A stretch of 39,879 nt of DNA from Clostridia bacterium (GCA_017625615.1 JAGAKP010000054.1:1-39879), one strand, 5' to 3'; counted from the stretch's first letter, positions 5,607 through 13,865 are shown. Program-made: numbers and translations. The notes: generated by a model not told the origin, from the letters alone.

Positions 5607-8579
5607 ATGAGCGACAGAGAAAAACGGCTTACACGGTTTCTGGATACCGTAAAAAGCCGCATTGTAAAAAGAACCTATCCTTGCACGGATATCACCTTTG
5701 CTCCCTGCGGATATAAGTCCGTCGAAGCCCTGCCCACAGAATTTATTCCCTTTGAAAAGGGTATGCGCTGGGGCGAAAAGGTGGATAGCCACTGTCTGTT
5801 TAATATAAAATTTGCCCTTCCCCAAGAGGAAAGCGCTTCTTCTCTCCGTCTCCGCGTAGAAACGGACAAGGACGGCTGGAACGTATACAACCCTCAGTTT
5901 ATCATCTACAAAAAGGGCGTTGCCCTTCAGGGAATGGACACCAACCACCGCACCGTGGAGATAGAGTACAGCGCGGAAAACGAATATACACTTTACGCAT
6001 ATACGGGCTCTCTTGTGTGCGACCTTCCTCTTAACGTCACCGTAGAGGTATACGATGCCGACGTAAAGGCATTGTACTACGACCTTTTGGTCCCCTTTGA
6101 AATTTGCAAGATAACCAAGCCCGACACCCGTGAGTACGAGGTTATTATGACCGCCCTCATAGGCGCTCTCAACCGTCTTGACCTGCGTACCCCCGTAACC
6201 GAAGCCTTTTATGAGTCGGTAAAGGATGCCCGCCAATATTTAAAGGATAACCTTTATCAAAAATACGCGGGCGGTGACGGCACTACCGCAGTCTGCATCG
6301 GTCACACCCATATAGATATCGCGTGGCTGTGGACCCTGGCACAGACAGAGGAAAAGGCGCAGCATTCCTTTGCCACCGTCCTCGCACTGCTTGACAGATA
6401 CCCCGAATATATTTTTATGTCCAGCCAGCCTCAGCTTTTCGCTTATATAAAGGAGCAGGACCCTGCACTGTACGAGCGCGTAAAGCAAAAGGTAAAGGAA
6501 GGCCGTATCGAGCCCGAAGGCAGTATGTGGGTGGAAGCCGACTGCAACCTTCCCTCGGGCGAATCCCTGGTTCGTCAGATAATCCACGGAAAGCGGTTTT
6601 TCAAGGAGGAATTCGGTGTGGATAACCATATCCTCTGGCTGCCCGACGTTTTCGGTTATTCGGCGGCGCTTCCGCAGATATGTATAAAAAGCGGTATCGA
6701 CACCTTCCTTACTTCAAAAATAAGCTGGAACGATACCAACCGTATGCCTTACGATACCTTTATCTGGAAGGGTATCGACGGCACGGGAATATTCACATAT
6801 TTCCTTACGGCGCAGGATAAGGTTCGCGGCGAGGACAGCACCCGTTACACTACCTACGTTGGCACCACAGATCCCGCTTGCGTTGCGGGCGCATACGACA
6901 GATATTCCCAGAAGTCCCTTACCGATAAGGTGCTCGTCACCGTCGGCTGGGGTGACGGCGGGGGAGCCACCACCGAAAAAATGGTGGAAAAGGGCGCCCG
7001 TCTTTACGACGGCTTGCCGGGCTGTCCCAAGGTGGAATACACCCACGCAAGCAAGTATCTTGCACAGCTTAAAAAGGATACGGAGGGAAAACTGCCTTAT
7101 TGGAGAGGGGAACTGTACCTCGAATACCACAGAGGCACCTATACCTCCGCCGCAAAAAATAAGCTTTACAACCGCAAGGGCGAAAATCTCCTTCGCCATA
7201 TAGAAACCCTCCTTTCCGTAAACGCCGTCAAAAACGGCGTGCCCTTCCCCGCGAAAAAGATGGACGAACTGTGGAAGATAATACTGCTTAACCAGTTCCA
7301 CGATATTATCCCCGGCTCCTCCATTCCCGAGGTGTACGCCGACAGCCGCGAGCAGTACGCAAAGCTGTTTAACGAGGGCTCCGATATGCTCGGCGACGCT
7401 CTTGAGTCTTTGGTAAGCTATCGCGACGGCGGCGAATACGTTGGATTTGCAAACCCGCTTCCCTTTGAATACAGCGGTGCCGTTTGCGGCTTTGAGGTGG
7501 AAAACCTGCCCGCAAAGGGATTTGCTTCCGTAAAGGCGAAAAAAGCCCACTGCAACGTGCAGGTAAAGGAAAAGCAGATAATATCGGATCTTCTTACCGT
7601 CACCTTTGACGATAACTACAATATTGTTTCGGTCAAGGATAAGTGCGGCAACGAATTTCTTGCAGGCACGAGCAATCGTCTGTACCTTTGCGAGGATATT
7701 CCTCTTAATTACGATAGCTGGAATCTTGAGGATTACCACGAGGAAAAGAAGTGGTATCTTGACGGGGTGGAAAGCGCCGAGGAATATACCGACGAGCAAA
7801 ACTGCCGCAGAGGCTTCCGTATCACCCGCAGGTTTATGTCATCGGTTATCACGCAGACGGTCACCCTTTCGGATTACGATTCCCGCATAGAGTTCGATAC
7901 CAACGTGGACTGGAAGGAAAAGGACGTTCTGCTCAAGGTGTCCTTCGACGGCGACGTAAACACGGATACCGCCGTTTACGATATCCAGTTCGGCCACGTT
8001 TCCCGTCCCACCCACAAAAATACCTCTTGGGATCAGGCGCGCTTTGAGGTCTGCGCCCATAAATACGGCGTTATTGCAGACCACGGCAAGGGTATCGCCC
8101 TTCTTAACGATTGCAAATACGGCTATTCCGCAGAGGAAAATACCATTCGTCTTTCCCTCATCAAATGCTCGGATTATGCAAATAAATACGTGGATCTCGA
8201 TCAGCATCGGTTCAAATACGCCCTTTACCCCTTTACAGGCGATTTCCGTGAAGCGGGCGTTATCGAAAACGCATATATCCTCAACGATCCTCCCGTGGCG
8301 GCGGCATCCTCCGAGGAGGTGGAGGCATATTCTCCCTTCACCGCCGTCGGCGACGGCGTGTATTTCGAAACCTTCTGTCCCTCCGAGGACGGCAAGGGAT
8401 ACATCCTCCGCGGCTACGAGGGCAGAAACCGCAAGCAGAATGTCAGCGTAAGGTTCAATTTCCCCTATAAAAAGGCGTACGTCTGCGACCTTATGGAAAA
8501 ACCCCTTTACGATCTTCCTTCCGATGGCGTCATAACCTTAAAGCCCTTTGAAATTATCACCGTAAAAGCCGAGGTTTAA
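5607..8579 (+). CDS. Alpha-mannosidase, glycoside hydrolase family 38
   Basis: This 990-residue enzyme shows all GH38 landmarks. The metal-binding motif HTHIDIAWLW supplies H235 and D237, the catalytic nucleophile lies in WLPDVFGYS (D347), and a further metal ligand lies in NQFHDIIPGSS (H565). The N-terminal 220 residues form the usual extra domain, and the C-terminal half is the beta-rich middle and C-terminal domains. There is no signal peptide, so it works in the cytoplasm on imported mannosides. The ATG at 5607, preceded by AAGGAAG, is chosen over an upstream in-frame start that overlaps the kinase by 85 bases. It should release D-mannose for the isomerase two genes upstream. No transporter for the mannoside is in this window. 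Confidence 0.95.
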   Translation: MSDREKRLTRFLDTVKSRIVKRTYPCTDITFAPCGYKSVEALPTEFIPFEKGMRWGEKVDSHCLFNIKFALPQEESASSLRLRVETDKDGWNVYNPQFIIYKKGVALQGMDTNHRTVEIEYSAENEYTLYAYTGSLVCDLPLNVTVEVYDADVKALYYDLLVPFEICKITKPDTREYEVIMTALIGALNRLDLRTPVTEAFYESVKDARQYLKDNLYQKYAGGDGTTAVCIGHTHIDIAWLWTLAQTEEKAQHSFATVLALLDRYPEYIFMSSQPQLFAYIKEQDPALYERVKQKVKEGRIEPEGSMWVEADCNLPSGESLVRQIIHGKRFFKEEFGVDNHILWLPDVFGYSAALPQICIKSGIDTFLTSKISWNDTNRMPYDTFIWKGIDGTGIFTYFLTAQDKVRGEDSTRYTTYVGTTDPACVAGAYDRYSQKSLTDKVLVTVGWGDGGGATTEKMVEKGARLYDGLPGCPKVEYTHASKYLAQLKKDTEGKLPYWRGELYLEYHRGTYTSAAKNKLYNRKGENLLRHIETLLSVNAVKNGVPFPAKKMDELWKIILLNQFHDIIPGSSIPEVYADSREQYAKLFNEGSDMLGDALESLVSYRDGGEYVGFANPLPFEYSGAVCGFEVENLPAKGFASVKAKKAHCNVQVKEKQIISDLLTVTFDDNYNIVSVKDKCGNEFLAGTSNRLYLCEDIPLNYDSWNLEDYHEEKKWYLDGVESAEEYTDEQNCRRGFRITRRFMSSVITQTVTLSDYDSRIEFDTNVDWKEKDVLLKVSFDGDVNTDTAVYDIQFGHVSRPTHKNTSWDQARFEVCAHKYGVIADHGKGIALLNDCKYGYSAEENTIRLSLIKCSDYANKYVDLDQHRFKYALYPFTGDFREAGVIENAYILNDPPVAAASSEEVEAYSPFTAVGDGVYFETFCPSEDGKGYILRGYEGRNRKQNVSVRFNFPYKKAYVCDLMEKPLYDLPSDGVITLKPFEIITVKAEV

Positions 8580-8580
8580 G

Positions 8581-8609
8581 TTGACATTCTTCCTCCGCGG
8601 TGGTATATT
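8581..8609 (+). promoter_or_regulatory. Promoter of the glycerophosphodiesterase gene
   Basis: TTGACA (8581-8586) begins one base after the mannosidase stop codon and is followed, after 17 bases, by TATATT (8604-8609). The next gene can therefore be expressed without the sugar operon, though no terminator separates them. Confidence 0.75.
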
Positions 8610-8641
8610 AAAACCATAGATTACCAAAAGGAGTTTAAAAA

Positions 8642-9361
8642 ATGGATACCGTTAAGTTTAACAAGAAAAATGCAGTGGTCATCGCCCACAGAGGACTTTC
8701 CGGTCTTGAGCGTGAAAACACAAACGTGGCTTTCGTTGCCGCAGGTCAGCGCAGCTATTTCGGCGTGGAGACCGACGTTTACCGCACTCTGGACGGTAAA
8801 TACGTTCTCCATCACGATTCCTCCACCAAGCGTACCGCTATAGATGACCTTACCATATTCGAATCCACCTTCGATACTCTCCGTTCACTGGTGCTTACGG
8901 ATATCGACGGCGTTACAAAGCGTCCCGACCTCCGTATTCCCACTCTTCAGGAGTATATCCGCACCTGCAAGCGCTACGGCAAGGCCTGCGTTCTTGAATT
9001 CAAAACCACCTATCCCGTAGAGCATATCGCAGAGATGGTAGAGATAATCAAGAACGAAGAATATCTTGAAAAGGTTATCTTCATTTCCTTCGCATACGAA
9101 AACCTCACCCGTCTTCACGAGGTGGTTCCCGGTCATCCTTGCCAGTTCCTCGCTTGGCAGTGGCAGGACGATCTGTTCGATAAATTGGAGCGTGACGGCA
9201 TCGACCTTGACGCATACTACGGACTTCTCACCGAGGAGCGCGTAGCAGAGGCTCATCGCCGCGGCATCGTCGTAAACGCATGGACCGTAGACGATCCCAA
9301 GGTAGCAGAAGAGCTGGCATCATGGGGTGTGGATCAGATAACCTCCAACATACTTGAGTAA
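8642..9361 (+). CDS. ugpQ: Glycerophosphodiester phosphodiesterase
   Basis: This 239-residue GDPD-fold enzyme hydrolyses glycerophosphodiesters to glycerol-3-phosphate and an alcohol. The active-site set is complete: AHRG (H16, R17), VETDV (E43, D45) and LHHD (H58). The closing motif VNAWTVDDPKVAEEL and QITSN matches the UgpQ-like cytoplasmic group; there is no signal peptide. A strong AAAGGAG site precedes the ATG. It has its own promoter right after the mannosidase gene, so a shared pathway is not implied. Substrate range is not visible from sequence. Confidence 0.92.
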   Translation: MDTVKFNKKNAVVIAHRGLSGLERENTNVAFVAAGQRSYFGVETDVYRTLDGKYVLHHDSSTKRTAIDDLTIFESTFDTLRSLVLTDIDGVTKRPDLRIPTLQEYIRTCKRYGKACVLEFKTTYPVEHIAEMVEIIKNEEYLEKVIFISFAYENLTRLHEVVPGHPCQFLAWQWQDDLFDKLERDGIDLDAYYGLLTEERVAEAHRRGIVVNAWTVDDPKVAEELASWGVDQITSNILE

Positions 9362-9413
9362 TTGCGCTCGACAGAATAACGCAGAACAAAAACGCAAAAA
9401 ATTAAATACGAAT

Positions 9414-9454
9414 ACGGCGAGGATGATTATTCCATCTCTCGCCGTTATTTTTTG
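9414..9454 (+). terminator. Rho-independent terminator of ugpQ
   Basis: The stem ACGGCGAG (9414-9421) pairs with CTCGCCGT (9438-9445) across a 16-base loop, followed by TATTTTTTG on the plus strand. It lies 52 bases after the stop codon. Confidence 0.75.
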
Positions 9455-9468
9455 TGTGTATTAAGGTA

Positions 9469-9676
9469 GGAATTTGTAAAAACAAATTCCCTTTTATTTT
9501 TGCGTTTTTTAAACGCTTTCGCTCGGGAGGCAGTAGTAATCTACAGCTCTCCGCTCGCGAAAGGCGTTTTCTGCGTCATTCTGTCATCGCTTTTGCTTCA
9601 GACTTTCAGTTCTATAGACGTTACATTTCAAAAAACATTAGGAAGATTTTTGCAACACCTTGCAAAAATCAACCAT
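9469..9676 (+). repeat. Composite intergenic repeat, copy B
   Basis: The order is as in copy A. A 9-bp hairpin GGAATTTGT/ACAAATTCC (9469-9490) is followed by CTTTTATTTTTGCG. Next comes a long imperfect hairpin 9511-9569, with arms AAACGC-TTTCGC against GCGAAA-G-GCGTTT and core GTAG-TAAT-CTAC. A block shared with copy A (TTCTGCGTCATT, CAGACTTT, TATAGACG) runs to about 9630, and a block shared with copy C follows at 9641-9676. No ORF is supported. The region between 9362 and 9780 holds only this repeat, hairpins and terminators. Confidence 0.7.
9645..9670. repeat. 26-base perfect palindrome shared with copy C
   Basis: GATTTTTGCAA (9645-9655) pairs perfectly with TTGCAAAAATC (9660-9670) around the loop CACC. 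The same 11-bp arms with a different loop occur at 13867-13892. The AACCATA that follows is also shared. Confidence 0.8.
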
Positions 9677-9694
9677 AATTCCTCGTTCCGGGGT

Positions 9695-9721
9695 CCCCGA
9701 GAAACCAAAGGTTTCTTGGGG
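9695..9721. repeat. 12-bp hairpin in copy B
   Basis: CCCCGAGAAACC (9695-9706) pairs with GGTTTCTTGGGG (9710-9721), with one G-U pair and loop AAA. It precedes GGTTTACTC, which is the point where copy A carries its extra hairpin chain. Confidence 0.65.
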
Positions 9722-9730
9722 TGGTTTACT

Positions 9731-9748
9731 CGTTCCTCATTCCTCATT
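9731..9748 (+). repeat. Tandem 7-base repeat CRTTYCT (2.6 units)
   Basis: Units are CGTTCCT (9731-9737), CATTCCT (9738-9744) and partial CATT (9745-9748). It ends copy B and runs straight into a terminator, exactly as in copy A. Confidence 0.7.
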
Positions 9749-9778
9749 AAAAAAACTCCGCAAAACGCGGAGTTTTTT
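9749..9778. terminator. Bidirectional terminator of the HAD/SGNH operon
   Basis: ACTCCGC-AAAAC-GCGGAGT (9755-9773) is flanked by A and T runs. It ends two bases from the minus-strand stop codon at 9781. Confidence 0.8.
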
Positions 9779-9780
9779 CA

Positions 9781-10443
9781 TTATTTCATTTCTTCAAGCA
9801 GAAGCTTACTTAATCCTTCCACTCCGGTTACTATATAGTCCGCGCCTGCCTCTTCGTGCTCACCTTCCTCGGCACATTCCATATAAACGCCGCAGCAGGC
9901 GATACCCACCTTATGGGCGCCCTCGGTATCGTATTTCCTGTCGCCGATAAGGAGCACCTCGCTCTTGTCGGGGTCGCCGAAGCGGTGTATGGCTTCCTCT
10001 ACCACCTGATGCTTGTGCGCTCTGCTGTCGCCGAGGGTCGCGCCCGTAATTTTATCAAAATACTTTGCAATATCAAAATGCTCAAGTATCTTGCTTGCAT
10101 ATTCCTCGGGCTTGGAGGTGGCGGTGCCGAGAAGTATCCCTCTGTCCTTGAGTGAGCTTAACAGCTCGGGAATACCGTCGAAAACGTGTCCCTCGTACAG
10201 CCCCGTTACCGCATATCTTTCGCGGTAAAAGGCAAGGGCTTGCTCGCTTTCCTCTGTGGACATTCCGCTGAAATTCACGAAGGAATACTTAAGGGGAGGC
10301 CCCATATATTTTTTCAGCGTTTCCATATCGGGGATAGGATATCCCAACTTTTCGTGGGCGTAGCAAACGCAGTTGAACACGCCGTCGTCGGTGTTTACCA
10401 TCATGCCGTCAAGGTCAAAGAGAATGTAAGGATATTTTTTCAT
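9781..10443 (-). CDS. HAD family phosphatase (phosphoglycolate phosphatase-like)
   Basis: This 220-residue haloacid dehalogenase-type hydrolase has motif I FDLDG (D10, D12), motif II TSKP and motif IV GDRKYDTEGA. The GDRxxDxxGA form is typical of the phosphoglycolate phosphatase/nucleotidase-like group of Firmicutes. A helical cap lies between residues 20 and 90. The residue after DLDG is M where the family usually has T or V. The gene overlaps the upstream SGNH gene by four bases (ATGA). The substrate is unknown; its presence in an operon with a secreted esterase-like lipoprotein does not identify it. Confidence 0.88.
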   Translation of the reverse strand: MKKYPYILFDLDGMMVNTDDGVFNCVCYAHEKLGYPIPDMETLKKYMGPPLKYSFVNFSGMSTEESEQALAFYRERYAVTGLYEGHVFDGIPELLSSLKDRGILLGTATSKPEEYASKILEHFDIAKYFDKITGATLGDSRAHKHQVVEEAIHRFGDPDKSEVLLIGDRKYDTEGAHKVGIACCGVYMECAEEGEHEEAGADYIVTGVEGLSKLLLEEMK

Positions 10444-11324
10444 TTTACCGCACCTGCAACAAGCAACGCTATCTGCTTGTGTCCTTCCGCGTTGGGGTGG
10501 GGGTCGATATTACTGCCGTCGGCAAGGGCGTTTATCAGGTTGCCCTCGTATGCCTTGAAGGGCTCGTAAATATCGCATAGGGTGTAGCCCTGCTCTTCGG
10601 CGTTTGCCTTTATAACGTCGTTAATTCCGATAACACAGCTCGCGGAAAAGGCGGCGAAGGAAAGCTGAAGTCCGTTTTGCTCAACCTTGAAGTGGGTAAA
10701 ATCTCTGTAAGGATTGTATACCGTCTGGAAAATTATCTGCGCGTCCGCGTTTACGGCGCGTATTTTTGAAATAATTTGGGGAAGCTCGGTCTTGAATCTG
10801 TCAATACCCGCAACGATAACGTCAAAGGTGGCGGAAACGTCGATCTTTTCGGGCAGATTTCCGTTTTCCGCACCCTGCAGATAGGGCGCAAGGGTTTCTG
10901 CCGCCTTAAGCACGTTGTTGGCGCCGATGGAAAGAACTATGACCGTTGCGTTTTTCAGCTCGGTGCAGGTGCCCTCGTCAAGAAGGGCAAGCAGGTCTGC
11001 GCCGTCGTCACCGGGAATGGCGTAATTGTGTACCGTACAGCCGTATTCCGCCGCGATGAGGGAGGAATATCTCTCGCTCTCCACGGAAGCGAGTCCGTAG
11101 CCCTGCGCTATAGAATCACCGAGGAACACCACCACGTCGTCTGCGGAGAGTCCGTCCTCTATTATCGCCGCGCTCTCTTCCTTGCTTGCTTCCTCGCTCG
11201 TCTGCTCGCTTTCGCTTTGCATTACCGATTGCTCGACGTCCACGCTCATTTCAAATTCCATATCGCAGGCGAAGAGGGAAAGGGCGGTAAGTGCGCAAAG
11301 GGCAAAACAAATCAACCTTTTCAT
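10440..11324 (-). CDS. SGNH/GDSL-family hydrolase lipoprotein
   Basis: This 294-residue exported lipoprotein has a signal peptide ending in LSLFAC, so C20 is the lipidated cysteine. A linker rich in Glu and Ser follows (residues 23-57). The SGNH domain shows block I FLGDS (S71, the likely nucleophile), a block III-like GANN, and block V DPHPNAEGH with the Asp/His pair. Members are esterases or acyl/acetyl hydrolases acting outside the membrane. It overlaps its upstream and downstream genes by four bases each. A role in deacylating envelope or dietary glycans fits its location, but the substrate is not visible. Confidence 0.85.
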   Translation of the reverse strand: MKRLICFALCALTALSLFACDMEFEMSVDVEQSVMQSESEQTSEEASKEESAAIIEDGLSADDVVVFLGDSIAQGYGLASVESERYSSLIAAEYGCTVHNYAIPGDDGADLLALLDEGTCTELKNATVIVLSIGANNVLKAAETLAPYLQGAENGNLPEKIDVSATFDVIVAGIDRFKTELPQIISKIRAVNADAQIIFQTVYNPYRDFTHFKVEQNGLQLSFAAFSASCVIGINDVIKANAEEQGYTLCDIYEPFKAYEGNLINALADGSNIDPHPNAEGHKQIALLVAGAVK

Positions 11325-12169
11325 TGCTCGTTCTCCAATAATTGTTTAATATAGTCGGTGACCTCTGCTTCCGTCTTTTTCGTTTCGAAAAAGCTCTTTT
11401 CGCACATAAACGCGCCGCCGCAGCGGTTGCCGTTTGTGCCCCACTGCAAAGCGCAGTAGTATTTTCCGCCGCCAAGACATTCAAATCCGTATGCGGATGA
11501 GAAGCAGAACTTTTCCTCTGCCTTGGTAATGTTCACGTCGGTCTTGTACAAGGTCTCCTTGGGCATAAAGGGCTCGCCACCTCCGTAGGTGGAAAACCAG
11601 AATTCGCCGGTGGTAGCATCGTAATCAAGGTTCTGAATACCGAAAACGGTGTTGCCGGTCTTAATGGGATATTCGGTTTCGTAAACGCCGTCGAGGGTGA
11701 AGCGGAGCAGAATGTTGTTTTCGTACTTTTCGCCCGTGTCAAGAGCGCAGGCAACGAACATACGCCATTCCTCGGTGCCGGGTATCTTGCCGAACGCAAC
11801 TCCGTCTACTCCCTGAAATCCTCTTGTGTCTGCGTCGGTGCCCTTAAGGGACTTATAATAATCGCATATATCAAGGTTTATCATTTTTTCCAATTCAAGG
11901 GTATCCGCATCAAAAACGCATATTTTGAAGGAGGTCCAGTCGTTCCATGGGTGACCGGGCAAAGCGTCACCCATAAAGGATGCGTACAGCTTGCCCTCAA
12001 AGTAGTCGATATCGCCGAGATGTCCGCCGCTTACGGGAACGCATCTGCGTACCGTGCCCTTAAGAGTGGTCTTTACCACCGTGTCGGTAAATGACCAGTA
12101 CATGTGCTTTCCGTCAGAGGTAAACCCCTGCATGTGCTGATTCTGATGTAAAGTTTCAATATATTTCAC
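11321..12169 (-). CDS. Hypothetical protein with propeller-like repeats
   Basis: I cannot name this 282-residue protein. It has repeated short blocks in which a GK or GE turn is followed by an aromatic-rich strand (GKHMYWSF, GKLYASFMG, GEFWFSTYGG, GKYYCALQWG), spaced 40-70 residues apart. This is typical of a beta-propeller-type fold. There is no signal peptide or membrane segment. The GTG start follows a GAGGTGATAA site. It is the first gene of a three-gene operon in which each junction overlaps by four bases. A sugar-binding or scaffold role would be a guess. Confidence 0.6.
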   Translation of the reverse strand: MKYIETLHQNQHMQGFTSDGKHMYWSFTDTVVKTTLKGTVRRCVPVSGGHLGDIDYFEGKLYASFMGDALPGHPWNDWTSFKICVFDADTLELEKMINLDICDYYKSLKGTDADTRGFQGVDGVAFGKIPGTEEWRMFVACALDTGEKYENNILLRFTLDGVYETEYPIKTGNTVFGIQNLDYDATTGEFWFSTYGGGEPFMPKETLYKTDVNITKAEEKFCFSSAYGFECLGGGKYYCALQWGTNGNRCGGAFMCEKSFFETKKTEAEVTDYIKQLLENEQ

Positions 12170-12189
12170 TACTTATCACCTCAAAGGGA

Positions 12190-12218
12190 ATTATACAATA
12201 ACAAAAAATAAAAGTCAA
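12190..12218 (-). promoter_or_regulatory. Promoter of the propeller-SGNH-HAD operon
   Basis: On the minus strand, TTGACT (12213-12218) is 17 bases from TATAAT (12190-12195). Confidence 0.8.
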
Positions 12219-12222
12219 TGAA

Positions 12223-12248
12223 AAAAGGCTGCCTTAAGACAGCCTTTT
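12223..12248 (-). terminator. Terminator of the TM2 protein gene
   Basis: AAAAGGCTG (12223-12231) pairs with CAGCCTTTT (12240-12248). On the minus strand the stem ends in CCTTTTTT. It lies 10 bases after the TM2 gene and directly before the next operon's promoter. Confidence 0.75.
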
Positions 12249-12258
12249 GATGGTTACG

Positions 12259-12549
12259 TTATATAAGCGGGTTTCCGTTTGCGTCAACGAAATCCTTGTT
12301 GGAGAGAATCTTTACGCCCTCAACCACAGCCCAGATAGCGTTGCCGAAGCAAAGGGGAAGATGTATCAATATAAGAATTGCCCAACCGAGATAGGGGATC
12401 ATACAAGGGAGGATAAGGCAAAGGGTGATGATATACATAACAAGATGCATAACCGCCTTTTTCTTGTAGCCCAGATAAAAATCGTGGATGCCGAGGAATC
12501 CCAATAAAAACGCAAAAAGCGCCGCGGTTACTTTTTTCTTCTGTTCCAT
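12259..12549 (-). CDS. TM2 domain-containing membrane protein
   Basis: This 96-residue protein matches the TM2 family: a first membrane segment containing FLLGFLGIHDFYLGYKKKA, which is the family signature (G-x-x-G-x-H-x-F-Y-L-G), and a second hydrophobic hairpin up to residue 75. A short hydrophilic tail follows. The function of bacterial TM2 proteins is poorly defined. It has its own promoter and terminator, so it is a single-gene unit. GGAAAGGAAAC precedes the ATG. Confidence 0.85.
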   Translation of the reverse strand: MEQKKKVTAALFAFLLGFLGIHDFYLGYKKKAVMHLVMYIITLCLILPCMIPYLGWAILILIHLPLCFGNAIWAVVEGVKILSNKDFVDANGNPLI

Positions 12550-12599
12550 TTTTTGTTTCCTTTCCGTGGATCAAATATTAACAAATTTCGACAGGGGGA

Positions 12600-12628
12600 A
12601 TTATATACCCTTTTTGCCCTTTTGTCAA
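12600..12628 (-). promoter_or_regulatory. Promoter of the TM2 gene
   Basis: On the minus strand, TTGACA (12623-12628) is 17 bases from TATAAT (12600-12605), a perfect consensus promoter. Confidence 0.85.
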
Positions 12629-12632
12629 GTAA

Positions 12633-13208
12633 TTATATGCCAAACAAATTTTGTATGCTTCCCCAAAGCAGACCGCAGGCGGCGGAAAGTATGAGTATAA
12701 AGTGAGGCTTTGCCTTTTTATATACCAGATACATACACAGCCCGAGGGTTACGAGTGTGAAGATTATTTCGTAGGAAAGTATGCTTTCCACGGAAAAGCC
12801 GAAGGGCAAAAACACCTCTGCGGCAATAGATATTCCCGCGGCGGCAATAAGTCCTATTGCGGCTGGACGAAGTCCCCGCATACCGCCCGCAACGAAGCGG
12901 TTGGCAATAAACTTTTTATACACCTTCGCTATTATCATTATTATGATGAGGGACGGAAGCACCACTCCCGTGGTAGCTGCTATAGCGCCGGGTATACCCG
13001 CCACGTTGTAGCCCACGTAGGTCGCCATATTTACGGCGATGGGACCGGGTGTGCTTTCGCTTATGGCGATAAAATCAATAACCTCCTGCACTTCCATCCA
13101 ACCGTTGACGGTTACCTGCTCCTTTACCAGCTCCACCATAGCGTATCCGCCGCCGAAGGTGCAGGCGCCTATCTTGAAGAAGGTCCACAAAAGATAAAGT
13201 ACATCCAT
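12633..13208 (-). CDS. Chromate transporter family protein, half-size (second of pair)
   Basis: This 191-residue protein is a single CHR domain. The family signatures are present: FFKIGACTFGGGYAM near residue 10 and ESTPGPIAVNMATYVGY near 50. About six membrane segments follow. Half-size CHR proteins work as pairs of opposite membrane orientation, and the partner gene lies directly upstream with a one-base overlap (TAATG). The name comes from ChrA. Transport of chromate itself is not implied for gut anaerobes; the natural substrate is unknown. Confidence 0.9.
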   Translation of the reverse strand: MDVLYLLWTFFKIGACTFGGGYAMVELVKEQVTVNGWMEVQEVIDFIAISESTPGPIAVNMATYVGYNVAGIPGAIAATTGVVLPSLIIIMIIAKVYKKFIANRFVAGGMRGLRPAAIGLIAAAGISIAAEVFLPFGFSVESILSYEIIFTLVTLGLCMYLVYKKAKPHFILILSAACGLLWGSIQNLFGI

Positions 13209-13771
13209 TATTTACTCCTCCTTAAAGATATGAGCACGCTGCAAACGCCGATAACGCCCGCGCATATTATTACGGGTATGGTGCCGACGCCAAAGGTTAC
13301 CGCGCAAAAGGCAAGGGCAAACATAACGTAAAAGAAAGCATCCCTTTTGCAGGCAGACCACATTTTTATAAACGCCTTGAATATAAGTGCGATAACGCCT
13401 ACCCGCACGCCCGCAAACATATAGTTTATTAGGGTTATGCTCTTGAATAAATCAAAAAACGCGGCAATAAACACCATAATTCCAAAGGGCGCAAGTACGG
13501 AGCCGAGGGTCGCAAAGATGCTTCCCAAAACGCCCCCAACGCGGAATCCCACGAAGGTGGAGGTGTTGATGGCGATGGGACCTGGTGTGCTTTCCGCCAC
13601 GGTAACGATATCCAGCATTTCCTCGTTGGTTATCCATTTCTTTTTGTCCACCACCTCGGTGGCAATAAAGCTTATCATAGCCGCACCGCCGCCGAAGGTG
13701 CACGCGCCTATCTTGAAAAACGACCAGAAAAGCTGTAAGCAGTTGTTGAACAAATTGTTTTTCACAGCCAT
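13208..13771 (-). CDS. Chromate transporter family protein, half-size (first of pair)
   Basis: This 187-residue CHR-domain protein has FFKIGACTFGGGAAM and ESTPGPIAINTSTFVGF, parallel to its downstream partner. The two share these blocks but diverge in the C-terminal half. That is the usual picture for heteromeric short-chain CHR pairs. AAAGGAG precedes the ATG, and a consensus promoter lies 26 bases further upstream. Confidence 0.9.
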   Translation of the reverse strand: MAVKNNLFNNCLQLFWSFFKIGACTFGGGAAMISFIATEVVDKKKWITNEEMLDIVTVAESTPGPIAINTSTFVGFRVGGVLGSIFATLGSVLAPFGIMVFIAAFFDLFKSITLINYMFAGVRVGVIALIFKAFIKMWSACKRDAFFYVMFALAFCAVTFGVGTIPVIICAGVIGVCSVLISLRRSK

Positions 13772-13796
13772 AGAATAAGTCTCCTTTGCTCATAGT

Positions 13797-13825
13797 ATAA
13801 TACTATTTTTGCGAAAAAATGTCAA
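13797..13825 (-). promoter_or_regulatory. Promoter of the half-size CHR pair
   Basis: On the minus strand, TTGACA (13820-13825) is 17 bases from TATTAT (13797-13802). The -35 box directly abuts the heptad repeat at 13827-13858. Confidence 0.75.
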
Positions 13826-13826
13826 G

Positions 13827-13858
13827 AGAACGAGGAACGAGAAACGTGGAACGAGAAA
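13827..13858 (-). repeat. Tandem 7-base repeat CRTTYCT (about 4.5 units, minus strand)
   Basis: Read on the minus strand the units are TTTCT, CGTTCCA, CGTTTCT, CGTTCCT and CGTTCT. It ends copy C of the composite repeat and sits one base from the promoter -35 box. Confidence 0.7.
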
Positions 13859-13865
13859 CTATGGT

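Noticed and set aside
12633..13771. A single chrA gene split by a frameshift
   Set aside because: Both halves carry the full CHR start signatures, each has its own start codon, and half-size pairs are a known form of the family.
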